Assembly (NCBI RefSeq): GCF_021698975.1
Contig: NZ_SSXA01000010.1
Location: forward strand, 54,920 to 118,919
Reading direction: 5' to 3'
DNA length: 64,000 nt
DNA from: Blastococcus sp. KM273128
GTDB taxonomy: Bacteria > Actinomycetota > Actinomycetes > Mycobacteriales > Geodermatophilaceae
Shown here in pieces: positions 29,063 to 38,529 of the stretch (within the stretch, counting starts at the first letter, position 1; every line of letters begins with the position of its first letter). The translations under genes and the position numbers were made by a program. A model generated the notes under the pieces. The model searched no databases. It was not told where the DNA came from and saw only the letters and a list, made by a program, of their open reading frames with translations.

Positions 29063-30580
29063 TCACGGCCGCCGCCAGCGGCGGCCCTCGGCGGCCAGCA
29101 TCGCGTCGGCCGCGCGCGGCCCCCACTCGCCGGCCCGGTACGGCGCGGGATCCGATCCCGCCCAGAACTCCTCCAGCGGGTCGATCACCGCCCAGGAGGC
29201 CTCCACCTCGGCGTTGCGCGGGAACAGCGTCGCGTCGCCGAGGAGCACGTCGAGCAGCAGCCGCTCGTAGGCCTCGGGGCTGGTCTCGGTGAACTGCTCG
29301 CCGTAGAGGAAGTCCATGGAGACGTCCCGGACCTCCATCACGCTGCCCGGCACCTTCGACCCGAACTTGAGGGTGACCCCCTCGTCGGGCTGGACCCGGA
29401 CGACGAGCTGGTTGTTGCCCAGCTCCTCGGTGTCGGTGTCGGCGAAGGGCAGGTGCGGGGCGCGCTTGAAGACCAGGGCGATCTCGGTGACCCGGCGGGG
29501 CAGCCGCTTGCCGGTCCGGAGGTAGAAGGGCACGCCGGCCCAGCGGCGGGTCTCCACGCCGAGCCGGACGGCCGCGAAGGTCTCCGTCGTCGAGGCCGGA
29601 TCGACGCCCTCCTCCTGGCGGTAGGCCTTGACGCGCTCCCCGGCGAGCCAGCCCTGCTCGTACTGCCCGCGGACCGCGAAGGTCGACAGGTCCTCGGGCA
29701 GCGACACCGCCCGCAGCACCTTGAGCTTCTCGGTGCGGATCTCCTCGGCCGAGAACTCGACCGGCTCCTCCATGGCGGTCAGCGCCAGCAGCTGCAGCAG
29801 GTGGTTCTGCAGCACGTCGCGGGCGGCGCCGGTCTTCTCGTAGAAGCCGGCGCGGCCGCCGATGCCGACGTCCTCGGCCATGGTGATCTGCACCGAGTCG
29901 ACGTGGTGGCCGTTCCACACCGGCTCGAAGAGGCTGTTGGCGAACCGCAGCGCCATCAGGTTCTGGACGGTCTCCTTGCCCAGGTAGTGGTCGATGCGGA
30001 AGACGTCGTCGGCGCTGAACACCGAGTCGACGAGGGCGTTGAGCTCCCGGCTGGAGGCCAGGTCGGTCCCGAAGGGCTTCTCGACGACGACGCGGCGCCA
30101 CCGGCCGGTGGTGTTCTCGGCCATGCCGGTGCGCTGCATCTGCTTGAGCACGATCGGGAACATCGCCGGGGGGATCGACAGGTAGAACGCGGCGTTCCCG
30201 CCGATGCCGTGCGTGCCCTCCAGCTCGCCCAGGGCCGCGGCGAGCTCGTCGAAGGCGGTGTCGTCGTCGAAGGACCCCTGCACGAAGTGGACACTGCCGG
30301 CCAGCCGCTCCCACACCTCCTCGCGCCACGGGGTGCGGGCGTGCTGCCGGATCGCGTCGCGCGCCAGCTCGGCGAACTCCGTGTCGCCCCAATCGCGGCG
30401 GGCGAAGCCGAGGAGGGCGAAGTTGGTGGGCAGCAGGCCCCGGTTGGCGAGGTCGTAGACGGCGGGCAGCAGCTTCTTGCGCGCCAGGTCGCCGGTGATG
30501 CCGAAGACGACCAGGGCGCACGGCGAGGGCACCCCGGGCAGCCGCCGGTCCCGGGGGTCGCGCAGCGGATTGACGATCAT
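29063..30580 (-). CDS. zwf: Glucose-6-phosphate 1-dehydrogenase
   Basis: Oxidises glucose 6-phosphate to 6-phosphogluconolactone, producing NADPH. Of 505 residues, the first 35 are a short leader, followed by the nucleotide-binding FGITGDLARKKLLPA. The active-site motif is RIDHYLGKE (catalytic His, substrate Lys), with VVEKPFGTD before it and the C-terminal FYLRTGKRLP. The start is taken at ATG 30580 (MIVNPLRDPRDRRLPG), as in relatives. A 131-base gap with a 12-bp hairpin separates it from pgi upstream, so zwf may also have its own regulation within the operon. Confidence 0.97.
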   Translation of the reverse strand: MIVNPLRDPRDRRLPGVPSPCALVVFGITGDLARKKLLPAVYDLANRGLLPTNFALLGFARRDWGDTEFAELARDAIRQHARTPWREEVWERLAGSVHFVQGSFDDDTAFDELAAALGELEGTHGIGGNAAFYLSIPPAMFPIVLKQMQRTGMAENTTGRWRRVVVEKPFGTDLASSRELNALVDSVFSADDVFRIDHYLGKETVQNLMALRFANSLFEPVWNGHHVDSVQITMAEDVGIGGRAGFYEKTGAARDVLQNHLLQLLALTAMEEPVEFSAEEIRTEKLKVLRAVSLPEDLSTFAVRGQYEQGWLAGERVKAYRQEEGVDPASTTETFAAVRLGVETRRWAGVPFYLRTGKRLPRRVTEIALVFKRAPHLPFADTDTEELGNNQLVVRVQPDEGVTLKFGSKVPGSVMEVRDVSMDFLYGEQFTETSPEAYERLLLDVLLGDATLFPRNAEVEASWAVIDPLEEFWAGSDPAPYRAGEWGPRAADAMLAAEGRRWRRP

Positions 30581-30631
30581 CGCGGACCGCGCAGCGGGGG
30601 GAGGGTCATCGTCCGTCCTCGTGGTCGGGGT

Positions 30632-30664
30632 CCCGCCGTCCGGCCCGGTGGACCGGACGGCGGG
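30632..30664 (-). terminator. Intra-operon hairpin between pgi and zwf
   Basis: A perfect 12-bp inverted repeat, CCCGCCGTCCGG (30632-30643) against 30653-30664, with a nine-base loop lies in the 131-base gap after pgi. It could be a partial terminator, an attenuator or an RNA-stability element that lets zwf-opcA-pgl differ from tkt-tal-pgi in level. The role is inferred. Confidence 0.5.
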
Positions 30665-30711
30665 GTGGGTCGGGCGCGGATCGGGCGGCGCCCCGGCCGG
30701 GCCGCTGCCGC

Positions 30712-32316
30712 TCAGCAGCGCAACGCGGTGAGCAGCTGGTCGATGCCCGACGTCCGGTCGGTCAGGTGCAGGTGGAGCAGCGGGCGGTCGCGGTCGGAGA
30801 GCGCCTTGCGGTCGCCCGCGGCCTGCGCCGCCTGCAGGGTGCCGAAGGTGTACGGCCGGTCGGGGACCGGCAGGTCCTCGGCCAGGACGCCGGTGATCTG
30901 CAGGAAGGCGCCGACCTGCGGCCCGCCCTTGTGGTACTGCCCGGTGGAGTGCAGGAAGCGCGGGCCCCAGCCGAAGGTGACCGCCTGCTCGGTGCGCCGC
31001 GCCAGCGCGGTGCGGATCTCCGCGGCGCGGGCGTCCCGGAGCCGGTCCAGGTAGGCCATGACCGCCAGGTAGCCGCGGGGCGGGACGGCGGCCAGCAGGG
31101 CGTCCAGCGTCAGCGACAGCCCGTCGTGGGAGGAGAGGTCCACGCCCTGGAGCACGGAGGCGGTGCCGCGGATCTCCACGGCACCGACCGTGGCCTCGGC
31201 CGGCTCGTCGGGCAGCCCGGCACCGAGTATGGCCTGGGTGTTCTCCTTGCTCTCGGTCACGTTGGGCTGGTCGAAGGGGTTGATGCCCAGCACCCGCCCG
31301 GCGACGGCGGTGGCGTACTCCCAGCCCAGGAACTGCGCACCCAGCGGCCCGGTGACGCAGACCGCCGGGCCGGCGGGCGGGGAGTCGGCGCCGACCAGGC
31401 CCAGCAGCACGTCGGGCCCGGAGCTGCCCGGCGCCTCGGGGGACTCCAGCACCACGGGCAGGATGCCGCGCCCCTCCTTGCCCGTCGACTCGGCGATGAG
31501 CTGCTCGGCCCAGTCGCCGAACCCCTCGATGGGGGTCTCCCCGGCGTCGGCGAGGGCGAGCTTGTCGCGGTCGGCGCGGAACGCGGCACCGAGCGCCACG
31601 CCCAGCTCCAGCGCCGCGTTGCCCGGCTCGGCCAGCCGCTCGGCGAGCTGCTCGGCGTCGTCGACCAGCGTGGCGACGTCGGCACCGGCGAGCGCGGAGG
31701 GCACCAGCCCGAAGGCCGACAGCGCGCTGTACCGGCCGCCGACGGTGGGGTCGGCGAGGAAGACCGCCCGGGCGCCCATCTCCGAGGCCGTCTCGGCCAG
31801 CGGGGAGCCGGGGTCGGTGACGACGACGAAGCGCCGGCCGGTCTGCGCCTCGTCGAGGCCGGCGCGGGCGAACGCGGCGACGAACGCCCGGCGCTGGCTC
31901 TCCGTCTCCACCGTGCCGCCGGACTTGGAGCTGACCACCACGACGGTGCGCTCGAGCTCCGTCATGGCCGCCAGGACCTGGCCCGGGTCGGTGGTGTCGA
32001 GGACGACCAGCGGCACACCGGCGGTGCGGCAGATGACCTCGGGGGCGAGCGACGAGCCGCCCATGCCGCACAGCACGATGCGGTCCAGCCCCTCGGCGAC
32101 CAGCTCGGCGCGGAGCTCGGCGAGCGAGGCGAGCAACGACCGGGAGGTGGCCGGGAGGTCCAGCCACCCCAGCCGCACCGCGGCCTCGCTCTCGGCGTCG
32201 GGCCCCCAGAGCGTGGCGTCCTTGCGCGCCAGGCGGGCGGCGACGTCGTCCCGCTCGAGCTCGGCGCGCAGCGGCCCGGGGACGTCCAGGCCGGCGCGGG
32301 TGACCTGGAGCGTCAC
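30712..32316 (-). CDS. pgi: Glucose-6-phosphate isomerase
   Basis: Interconverts glucose 6-phosphate and fructose 6-phosphate, linking this operon with glycolysis. The 534-residue protein is the actinobacterial form often found next to tal. Sugar-phosphate isomerase (SIS) features are [30 protein letters not shown] and [17 protein letters not shown]; the C-terminal half has [19 protein letters not shown]. The start is GTG 32316, overlapping the tal stop (GTGA), so the two are translationally coupled. In some relatives tal and pgi are fused; here they are separate genes. Confidence 0.94.
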   Translation of the reverse strand: MTLQVTRAGLDVPGPLRAELERDDVAARLARKDATLWGPDAESEAAVRLGWLDLPATSRSLLASLAELRAELVAEGLDRIVLCGMGGSSLAPEVICRTAGVPLVVLDTTDPGQVLAAMTELERTVVVVSSKSGGTVETESQRRAFVAAFARAGLDEAQTGRRFVVVTDPGSPLAETASEMGARAVFLADPTVGGRYSALSAFGLVPSALAGADVATLVDDAEQLAERLAEPGNAALELGVALGAAFRADRDKLALADAGETPIEGFGDWAEQLIAESTGKEGRGILPVVLESPEAPGSSGPDVLLGLVGADSPPAGPAVCVTGPLGAQFLGWEYATAVAGRVLGINPFDQPNVTESKENTQAILGAGLPDEPAEATVGAVEIRGTASVLQGVDLSSHDGLSLTLDALLAAVPPRGYLAVMAYLDRLRDARAAEIRTALARRTEQAVTFGWGPRFLHSTGQYHKGGPQVGAFLQITGVLAEDLPVPDRPYTFGTLQAAQAAGDRKALSDRDRPLLHLHLTDRTSGIDQLLTALRC

Positions 32317-33413
32317 GCCTTGTCCTCCAGCTGGGTGCGGACCGACTCGGTGAGCTCGTCCCAGGAGTCGACGAACTTCTGCACGCCCTCCTCCTCGAGC
32401 ACCCGGAACACGTCGTCGAGGTCCACGCCGGCGTCGCGCACCGCCTGCATGACCGATGCGGCGTCGTCGTAGGACTTCTGCACCGGGGTGCCGGGGGTGC
32501 CGTGGTCGGCGTAGGCCATGAGCGTCTTCTCCGGCATGGTGTTGACCGTGCCCGGGGCGATCAGCTCACTGATGTACATCGTGTCCGAGTACTCGGGGTT
32601 CTTGACCCCGGTGGAGGCCCACAGCGGACGCTGCGCGACGGCGCCCTTCGCCTCGAGGGCCTTCCAGCGGTCGCTGGAGAAGACCTCCTCGTACGCCTGG
32701 TAGGCCAGCTGGGCGTTGGCCACGCCGGCCTTGCCCTTCAGCGATGCGTCCGCGCCCGCCGCGTCGAGGCGCTTGTCGATCTCGCTGTCCACCCGGGACA
32801 CGAAGAACGACGCCACCGAGGCGATGCCGTCGAGCGACCCGCCCTCGGCGACCCGCTTTTCCAGCCCGGCGAGGTAGGCGTCCATGACCGCCTTGTACCG
32901 CTCGAGGCTGAAGATGAGGGTGACGTTAACGCTGATGCCGTTGGCGATCGTCTCGGTGATCGCCGGGAGCCCGGCCTCGGTGGCCGGGATCTTGATGAAC
33001 AGGTTCGGTCGGTCGACCAGCCACCAGAGGTGGGCGGCCTCCGCGGCCGTGGCGTCGGTGTCGTTGGCCAGCCCGGGGGCCACCTCGAGGGAGACCCGCC
33101 CGTCCCCGGGCTGCCGCTCGGCCACCGGCCGCAGCAGGTCGCAGGCGTCGCGGACGTCGGCGGCGGTGATGGTCCGCAGCGCCTCCTCGACGCTCACCTG
33201 GCGGACGGCGAGGGCGTGCAGCTGGTCGTCGTAGGAGTCCGAGCCGCTGATCGCCGCCGCGAAGATGGTCGGGTTGGTGGTGACGCCGACGACGGAGTGC
33301 TCGTCGACCAGCGACTGCAGGTTGCCGCTGCGGATGCGGTCGCGGGAGAGGTCGTCGAGCCAGACGGCGACCCCCGCGGACGACAGCTCGGCCAGGTTCT
33401 CGTTCTGTGCCAT
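32313..33413 (-). CDS. tal: Transaldolase
   Basis: Moves a three-carbon dihydroxyacetone unit between sugar phosphates in the non-oxidative pentose phosphate pathway. The 366-residue protein shows [16 protein letters not shown] near residue 40, the Schiff-base Lys in [31 protein letters not shown] and [13 protein letters not shown]. The length fits the long TalB-like class of actinobacteria. It lies 42 bases after tkt and overlaps pgi by four bases. Confidence 0.97.
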   Translation of the reverse strand: MAQNENLAELSSAGVAVWLDDLSRDRIRSGNLQSLVDEHSVVGVTTNPTIFAAAISGSDSYDDQLHALAVRQVSVEEALRTITAADVRDACDLLRPVAERQPGDGRVSLEVAPGLANDTDATAAEAAHLWWLVDRPNLFIKIPATEAGLPAITETIANGISVNVTLIFSLERYKAVMDAYLAGLEKRVAEGGSLDGIASVASFFVSRVDSEIDKRLDAAGADASLKGKAGVANAQLAYQAYEEVFSSDRWKALEAKGAVAQRPLWASTGVKNPEYSDTMYISELIAPGTVNTMPEKTLMAYADHGTPGTPVQKSYDDAASVMQAVRDAGVDLDDVFRVLEEEGVQKFVDSWDELTESVRTQLEDKA

Positions 33414-33455
33414 TGTCAGGTCCCTTCTCGATGTGTGGGGGCCGCGTACGGGGCC

Positions 33456-35669
33456 CTACTGGTCGCCCGTGGGGTGGGGGAGGCCCCCGGTGGCGGCGAC
33501 CGGACCGGCGGGGACGGCCGCTCCCGAGCGCGCCGCCTCGAGGCTCTCGCGGGCGGCGGCCACGACGGCCTCGTCGGTCAGGCCGAACTCCTCGTAGAGC
33601 ACGCTGTAGGCGGCGCTGGCCCCGTAGTGGGTGAGCCCGACGATCCGGCCGGCGTCGCCCACGAACTCGCGCCAGCCCATCGGCACACCGGCCTCCACGC
33701 TGACCCGGGCGCGGACCGAGGGCGGGAGCACCTCGTCCTTGTAGGCCTGGTCCTGGTCGGCGAACCACTCCACGCAGGGCACGGAGACGACGCGGGTCGG
33801 GACGCCGTCGGCCTCCAGCCGCTCGCGCGCGGCGACGGCGATCTGCACCTCGGAGCCGGTGCCCAGCAGGATCACCTCCGGCTCACCACCGGACGCCTCT
33901 GCCAGGACGTAGGCGCCGCGGGCCACGCCCTCGGCGGAGGCCAGCTGCTCGCGGTCGAACACCGGGAGGTTCTGCCGGGACAGCAGCAGCCCGGCCGGGC
34001 GGTCGTTGTTCTCCAGGATCGTGCGCCAGGCGACGGTGACCTCGTTGGCGTCCGCGGGGCGGACGACGTCGAGCCCCGGGATGGCGCGCAGCGCGGCGAA
34101 GTGCTCGATCGGCTGGTGGGTCGGCCCGTCCTCGCCCAGCCCGATCGAGTCGTGCGTCCAGACGTAGGTGACCGGCAGCTGCATGAGCGCAGCCAGCCGC
34201 ACCGCGCCGCGCATGTAGTCGGAGAAGGTGAGGAAGGTGCCGCCGTACACGCGGGTGCCGCCGTGCAGGGCGATGCCGTTCATCACCGCGCCCATGGCAT
34301 GCTCGCGGACGCCGAAGTGGATGGTGCGGCCGTAGGGCCCGCCGGACCACATCTTCGTCTGGCGGTCGGCGGGCAGGAACGACGGTTCGCCCTCGACGGC
34401 GGTGTTGTTGCTCTCGGCCAGGTCGGCCGAACCGCCCCACAGCTCCGGGAGCCGCGGGTAGAGCTCGGCCAGCACCTTGCCCGAAGCCTTGCGGGTGGCC
34501 ACACCCTTCTCGTCGGCGGGGAAGGTCGGCAGCCCCTCAGCCCAGCCCTCCGGCAGCCGGCGCTCGCGCATGCGGGCCAGCAGCGCGGCGCCCTCGGGGT
34601 TGGCCTGCTCCCACGCCGCGAACGCCTGGTCCCACTCCGCGCGGGCCGCCCGGCCGGTCTCGACCACCGAGCGGGCGTGGGCGAGCACCTCGTCGTCGAC
34701 CTGGAAGGTCTGCTCGGGGTCGAAGCCGAGGATCTCCTTGGTCGCGCGGACCTCGTCCTCGCCCAGGGCCGATCCGTGCGAGGCCCCGGTGTTCTGCTTG
34801 TTGGGCGCGGGCCAGGCGATGATCGTGCGCAGCTGGATGAACGACGGCCGGCCGGTCTCCGCCTTGGCGGCGGCGAAGGCGGCGTCCACGGCGGCGAGGT
34901 CCTCGCCGTCGTCCACGGTCTGCACGTGCCAGCCGTAGGCCTCGTAGCGGGCCGCGACGTCCTCGGTGAAGGCGACGGTCGTGTCGTCCTCGATGGAGAT
35001 GCGGTTGTCGTCGTAGACGACCACCAGGTTGCCGAGCTTCTGCGTGCCGGCCAGCGACGACGCCTCGCCGCTGACGCCCTCCTCCATGTCGCCGTCGGAG
35101 GCGAAGCACCAGACGGTGTGGTCGAAGAGGCTCTCGCCCTCGGGGGCGTCGGGGTCGAGCAGGCCGCGCTCGCGGCGGGCGGCCATGGCCATGCCGACGG
35201 CGTTGCCGACGCCCTGGCCCAGCGGGCCGGTCGTCGTCTCCACGCCCGGGGTGTGGTTGACCTCGGGGTGGCCCGGGGTCTTCGAGCCCCAGGTGCGCAG
35301 CGCCTGCAGGTCCTCGACCTCGAGGCCGTAGCCGGCGAGGAACAGCTGCACGTAGAGCGTCAGGCTGGAGTGCCCCATGGACAGCACGAACCGGTCGCGG
35401 CCGACCCAGTTCGGGTCGCTGGGGTCGTGCTGCAGCCACTTGTGGAACAGCAGGTAGGCCGTGGGGGCCATGCTCATCGCGGTGCCGGGGTGGCCGTTGC
35501 CGACCTTCTGCACGGCGTCCATCGCGAGCACGCGGGCGGTGTCGATGGCGCGGCGGTCGAGGTCCCCGAAGCCGTCGGGGAGGGTCGGCTGCGGCTGCGA
35601 CGGGCTGCCGGTCGGCGCGTCGGTCGCGGCCTCGGCCGGCGCTTCCGGCCCGGTGCTGCGCGTGTCCAT
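33456..35669 (-). CDS. tkt: Transketolase
   Basis: A thiamine diphosphate enzyme that transfers two-carbon units in the pentose phosphate pathway. The 737-residue protein has GNGHPGTAMSMAP for cofactor and substrate contact, the ThDP motif ASDGDMEEGVSGEA ... YDDNRISIEDD, the pyrimidine-domain FGVREHAMGAVMNGIALHGG and THDSIGLGEDGPTHQPIEH. The N-terminal extension of about 30 residues (MDTRSTGPEAPAEAATD) is low-complexity; GAGGGAGAA before ATG 35669 supports it. It is the first gene of the minus-strand operon and divergent from ctaB, as in many actinobacteria. Confidence 0.97.
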   Translation of the reverse strand: MDTRSTGPEAPAEAATDAPTGSPSQPQPTLPDGFGDLDRRAIDTARVLAMDAVQKVGNGHPGTAMSMAPTAYLLFHKWLQHDPSDPNWVGRDRFVLSMGHSSLTLYVQLFLAGYGLEVEDLQALRTWGSKTPGHPEVNHTPGVETTTGPLGQGVGNAVGMAMAARRERGLLDPDAPEGESLFDHTVWCFASDGDMEEGVSGEASSLAGTQKLGNLVVVYDDNRISIEDDTTVAFTEDVAARYEAYGWHVQTVDDGEDLAAVDAAFAAAKAETGRPSFIQLRTIIAWPAPNKQNTGASHGSALGEDEVRATKEILGFDPEQTFQVDDEVLAHARSVVETGRAARAEWDQAFAAWEQANPEGAALLARMRERRLPEGWAEGLPTFPADEKGVATRKASGKVLAELYPRLPELWGGSADLAESNNTAVEGEPSFLPADRQTKMWSGGPYGRTIHFGVREHAMGAVMNGIALHGGTRVYGGTFLTFSDYMRGAVRLAALMQLPVTYVWTHDSIGLGEDGPTHQPIEHFAALRAIPGLDVVRPADANEVTVAWRTILENNDRPAGLLLSRQNLPVFDREQLASAEGVARGAYVLAEASGGEPEVILLGTGSEVQIAVAARERLEADGVPTRVVSVPCVEWFADQDQAYKDEVLPPSVRARVSVEAGVPMGWREFVGDAGRIVGLTHYGASAAYSVLYEEFGLTDEAVVAAARESLEAARSGAAVPAGPVAATGGLPHPTGDQ

Positions 35670-35798
35670 CTGGTCGGTTCTCCCTCGAGGTAGGCCTGAC
35701 GTCGTGCCCGGGCGCGGCCGGCCGCCGGTGGGCCCGGGAGTGCGACGGCGTCGTCGGGACGGCCCCTACCCGCTGCACCGGCGGCAGCAACGTGATCA

Positions 35799-35804
35799 AC
35801 CCTA
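35799..35804 (-). promoter_or_regulatory. -10 box (TAGGGT, minus strand) for the tkt operon
   Basis: Read on the minus strand, ATGACTAGGGTTGATC contains TAGGGT, about 130 bases before the tkt start. It lies in the 265-base divergent region shared with ctaB and would give a leader of about 120 bases. Confidence 0.4.
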
Positions 35805-35850
35805 GTCATCCGAGGTCATGCCGCGCGCCGGCCTCGGGAGGGGCCGGGGC

Positions 35851-35856
35851 TACAGT
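35851..35856 (+). promoter_or_regulatory. -10 box (TACAGT) for ctaB
   Basis: TACAGT fits TANNNT. It lies 79 bases before GTG 35935 and about 50 bases from the opposing tkt -10 box, so the two promoters are back to back. Confidence 0.4.
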
Positions 35857-35934
35857 GGGGGAGTTCCGCCCCCAGGCTCGAAGGGATCCCGTGGTGCCCT
35901 GCTGCCCGCGCGCGACCGCGCACGAGGGCACCCG

Positions 35935-36873
35935 GTGACGGTGCTGTCCGAGCGCACCGCCGCCCCCGCCCCTGCCCCCCGCCTCGCCTCGCGCTTCCGG
36001 GCCCGCGTCGGCGCCTACGTCGGCCTCACCAAGCCGCGCATCATCGAGCTGCTGCTGATCACGACGGTGCCGGCGATGATGCTGGCCGACCGGGGCTGGC
36101 CGTCGCTGTCGCTGCTGTTCTGGACGCTGCTGGGCGGCACCTTCGCCGCCGGGGCGGCCAACGTCTTCAACTGCTACTTCGACCGGGACATCGACCGGTT
36201 GATGCAGCGCACGCAGAAGCGGCCGCTGGTGACCGGCGAGGTCACCCCGCGGGCGGCCCTCGTCTTCGGCTGCGTGCTCACCGTCAGCTCCATCGCGCTG
36301 CTCCTGGCGACGACGACCCCGCTGGCGGCGGTGCTCGCGGCGGCGGCGATCTTCTACTACGCCGTCCTGTACACGATGGTGTTCAAGCGGCACACCCGCC
36401 GGAGCACCGAGTGGGGGGGCGTGCCCGGCGCGGCCCCGGTGCTCATCGGCTGGGCCGCGGTGACCGGGTCGCTGGACTGGCCGGCGGTCGTCGTCTTCGG
36501 GATCGTCTTCTGCTGGCAGATGCCGCACTTCTGGGCGCTGGCCCTGCGCTTCAAGGACGACTACGCCCGCGCCGACGTCCCGATGCTGCCGGTGGTGACC
36601 ACGGCGCTGTCGGTCGGCCGGCAGTCCGTGGCCTGGGCGTGGGCCACCGTCGCCGTCTCGCTGCTGCTCTGGCCGGTGGCCTCCGGCTACGGCATCGGGC
36701 TGGGGTACGCCATCCCCGCGGCGCTGCTGGGCGCCTGGTTCGTCGTCGAGTCCCACCGGCTGCTCGCCCGCATCAAGCGTGGCGGCGAGATGAAGCCGAT
36801 GCAGCTGTTCCACGTCTCGATCTCGTACCTGTCGCTGCTGTCGGTCGCGATCGTCGTCGACGCCATCGTCTGA
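35935..36873 (+). CDS. ctaB: Protoheme IX farnesyltransferase (heme O synthase)
   Basis: Adds a farnesyl chain to heme B to give heme O, on the way to the heme A of cytochrome aa3 oxidase. A 312-residue UbiA-superfamily membrane protein with about eight or nine helices. The prenyl-diphosphate motif is NCYFDRDIDRLMQRTQKRPL near residue 80, and the second Asp region is DDYARADVPMLP. The start is taken as GTG 35935 (VTVLSERT); longer frames include a low-complexity leader. It is divergent from tkt; ctaA, the next enzyme of the pathway, lies 480 bases beyond its stop on the other strand. Confidence 0.95.
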   Translation: MTVLSERTAAPAPAPRLASRFRARVGAYVGLTKPRIIELLLITTVPAMMLADRGWPSLSLLFWTLLGGTFAAGAANVFNCYFDRDIDRLMQRTQKRPLVTGEVTPRAALVFGCVLTVSSIALLLATTTPLAAVLAAAAIFYYAVLYTMVFKRHTRRSTEWGGVPGAAPVLIGWAAVTGSLDWPAVVVFGIVFCWQMPHFWALALRFKDDYARADVPMLPVVTTALSVGRQSVAWAWATVAVSLLLWPVASGYGIGLGYAIPAALLGAWFVVESHRLLARIKRGGEMKPMQLFHVSISYLSLLSVAIVVDAIV

Positions 36874-37028
36874 GAAAGGACCCCGTCCCCCTCATGGCGG
36901 GGCCGGCGCGGTGCCGACCGTCGCCCTGGGGTCGTCTCCAGCGCCCCGAGGGGACACCGGGCCGACGCTCGCCGACGTCGCTGACCTCGGGGCCGTGCGC
37001 CAGGTCCTCGCCCGGTCGCCGCCCTCGC

Positions 37029-37034
37029 TAACCT
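37029..37034 (+). promoter_or_regulatory. -10 box (TAACCT) before the 94-aa gene
   Basis: TAACCT is six bases before GTG 37041 and no ribosome binding site is evident, indicating a leaderless mRNA. Confidence 0.5.
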
Positions 37035-37040
37035 CTGGCC

Positions 37041-37325
37041 GTGCGCCGGGACCTCGCCGACGCCCGCATGGGCCGGCTCGTGGGTGCCGACGGGCGCACG
37101 TACTCGCCGCGCGGTGCGACGCTGCAGCGGCCGCAGGTCGAGGCGCTCGTCGAGTCCGGCAGCCCGGTCGTCACCTACCTGCCCGGCGGGCGGCTGCTCT
37201 GGTGCGACGAGGACGACGCCTGGCCGGCCTGGGCCGACGCCCGGACCGCCCCGGAGGCGGTCACGGCGTCGCGGTGGGAGTCACCGGACGGCGCGCTGCT
37301 CGTCGTGCTGGTGTGGCACGGCTGA
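37041..37325 (+). CDS. Small hypothetical protein (94 aa)
   Basis: I do not recognise the family. The 94-residue product has no signal or membrane segment. It begins with MRRDLADARMGRLVGADGRTYSPRG and has strand-rich segments such as PVVTYLPGGRLLWCDE and GALLVVLVWHG, with three Trp and many Asp. It lies between the heme A genes ctaB and ctaA and converges with ctaA, leaving a 27-base gap. Position alone does not show a role in heme A synthesis. The GTG start fits the -10 box six bases upstream; third-position G/C bias supports coding. Confidence 0.65.
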   Translation: MRRDLADARMGRLVGADGRTYSPRGATLQRPQVEALVESGSPVVTYLPGGRLLWCDEDDAWPAWADARTAPEAVTASRWESPDGALLVVLVWHG

Positions 37326-37352
37326 CGCCGACCGGGTGCGGCCGGCGCGGCG

Positions 37353-38279
37353 TCACCGGGCGGCGACCGCCGGCTGGGCGGGCGCGGTCAGCGGCAGCTC
37401 GGACGCCGGCCCGCGGACCGACCACACCAGGCGGGCGGTGCAGGCGGTGATGAGCACGGCGCCCAGCATGTGCAGGAGCACGAGCAGGACGGGAAGGCCG
37501 GTGAAGTACTGCGCGTAGCCGACCACGCCCTGGGCCAGCTGCACGACGAGCAGGTCGCGGGCGGCCCGGCGCACCCGGCCGGGGGAGTCGGTCGTGTAGA
37601 GGGCGACCAGCAGCGCGACGGTGAGCCCGACCAGGAGGAAGACGGCGTCCGCGTGCAGGTGGCTGACCAGCTCGGGGTCCAGGCCGGTGCGGCCGGCCTC
37701 CGGGTCGCCGCTGTGCGGCCCGCTGCCGGTGACGACGGTGCCCATGACCAGCACCAGAGCGGTGACGGCGGCGATCGCGCCGACCAGGAGGCGGAACGGC
37801 CGGCCCAGCAGCGGCGCGCCGACACCCGGCTCCCGCGACCGCAGCCACAGCACGGTGGTCAGCGCGACCAGGCCCATGGAGACGAGGAAGTGCGCGGCGA
37901 CGGTCCACGGGTTGAGGCCCGTCAGGACGGTGATCCCCCCGACGACGCCCTGCGCGGGGATGCCCAGGAACGCCGCCACGGCCAGGGGACGCAGGTCGCG
38001 GCGCGGCGAGCGCACCACCACGACGACGAGCGAGACGGCCAGGACCGCGAGGACGAAGGTCAGCAGCCGGTTGCCGAACTCGACCACGCCGTGGATGCCC
38101 ATCTCGGGCGTGGTGACGAAGCTCTCGTCGGTGCACCGGGGCCACGTCGGGCAGCCGAGCCCGGAGCCGGTGAGGCGGACGACGCCGCCGGTCAGGACGA
38201 TCGCCCCGTTGGCCAGCAGGTTGGCGAACGCGACCCGCGAGATGGTCGTGGACGAGAAGGAGGCGGGCAGCACCGGCAC
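37353..38279 (-). CDS. ctaA: Heme A synthase (COX15/CtaA)
   Basis: Oxidises the C8 methyl of heme O to a formyl group, giving heme A for cytochrome aa3. The 308-residue protein has eight hydrophobic helices in two four-helix halves. Conserved histidines appear in GIHGVVEFGNR, TVAAHFLVSMG, VSHLHADAVF and LLHMLGAVL, which bind heme; a Cys pair lies in the first outer loop (GCPTWPRC), as in CtaA of Bacillus. The start is GTG 38279, preceded by TAGCAT six bases upstream. It converges with the small gene after ctaB and is divergent from sufR. Confidence 0.94.
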   Translation of the reverse strand: MPVLPASFSSTTISRVAFANLLANGAIVLTGGVVRLTGSGLGCPTWPRCTDESFVTTPEMGIHGVVEFGNRLLTFVLAVLAVSLVVVVVRSPRRDLRPLAVAAFLGIPAQGVVGGITVLTGLNPWTVAAHFLVSMGLVALTTVLWLRSREPGVGAPLLGRPFRLLVGAIAAVTALVLVMGTVVTGSGPHSGDPEAGRTGLDPELVSHLHADAVFLLVGLTVALLVALYTTDSPGRVRRAARDLLVVQLAQGVVGYAQYFTGLPVLLVLLHMLGAVLITACTARLVWSVRGPASELPLTAPAQPAVAAR

Positions 38280-38285
38280 GCCCCG

Positions 38286-38291
38286 ATGCTA
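38286..38291 (-). promoter_or_regulatory. -10 box (TAGCAT, minus strand) of ctaA
   Basis: On the minus strand TAGCAT is six bases before the ctaA GTG. This matches the leaderless pattern seen at several other genes in the window. Confidence 0.55.
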
Positions 38292-38514
38292 AGCCGTCGC
38301 CGGCCGCGGGCAGGGCACGTCGACCCGGCGGCTGCGCCGGACCACCGACCGGCTGCCGCAGGGACTCCGGCGGGAGCGCCGCACCCGGCCGTCCCGGGTC
38401 ACGTCGCCGCCGGTCACGACCGCTCCCGCCCCGGCGGCGTGAAGCTGATCACGAACGCCGCCTCCCAGCGCCGTTCTTAGGTGGACCTTGCTTGCGAGGC
38501 CCCCGAAATAGGAC

Positions 38515-38529
38515 ACACTCGTGTTGTGG
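38515..38529 (+). promoter_or_regulatory. Probable SufR operator overlapping the sufR start codon
   Basis: ACACT (38515-38519), five bases, then TGTGG (38525-38529) resembles the ACACT-N5-TGTGA site I recall for M. tuberculosis SufR, with one mismatch. It also contains the palindrome ACACTCGTGT (38515-38524). The right half covers GTG 38526. Binding here would block transcription or early elongation of the whole suf operon, as expected for autoregulation. Confidence 0.6.
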
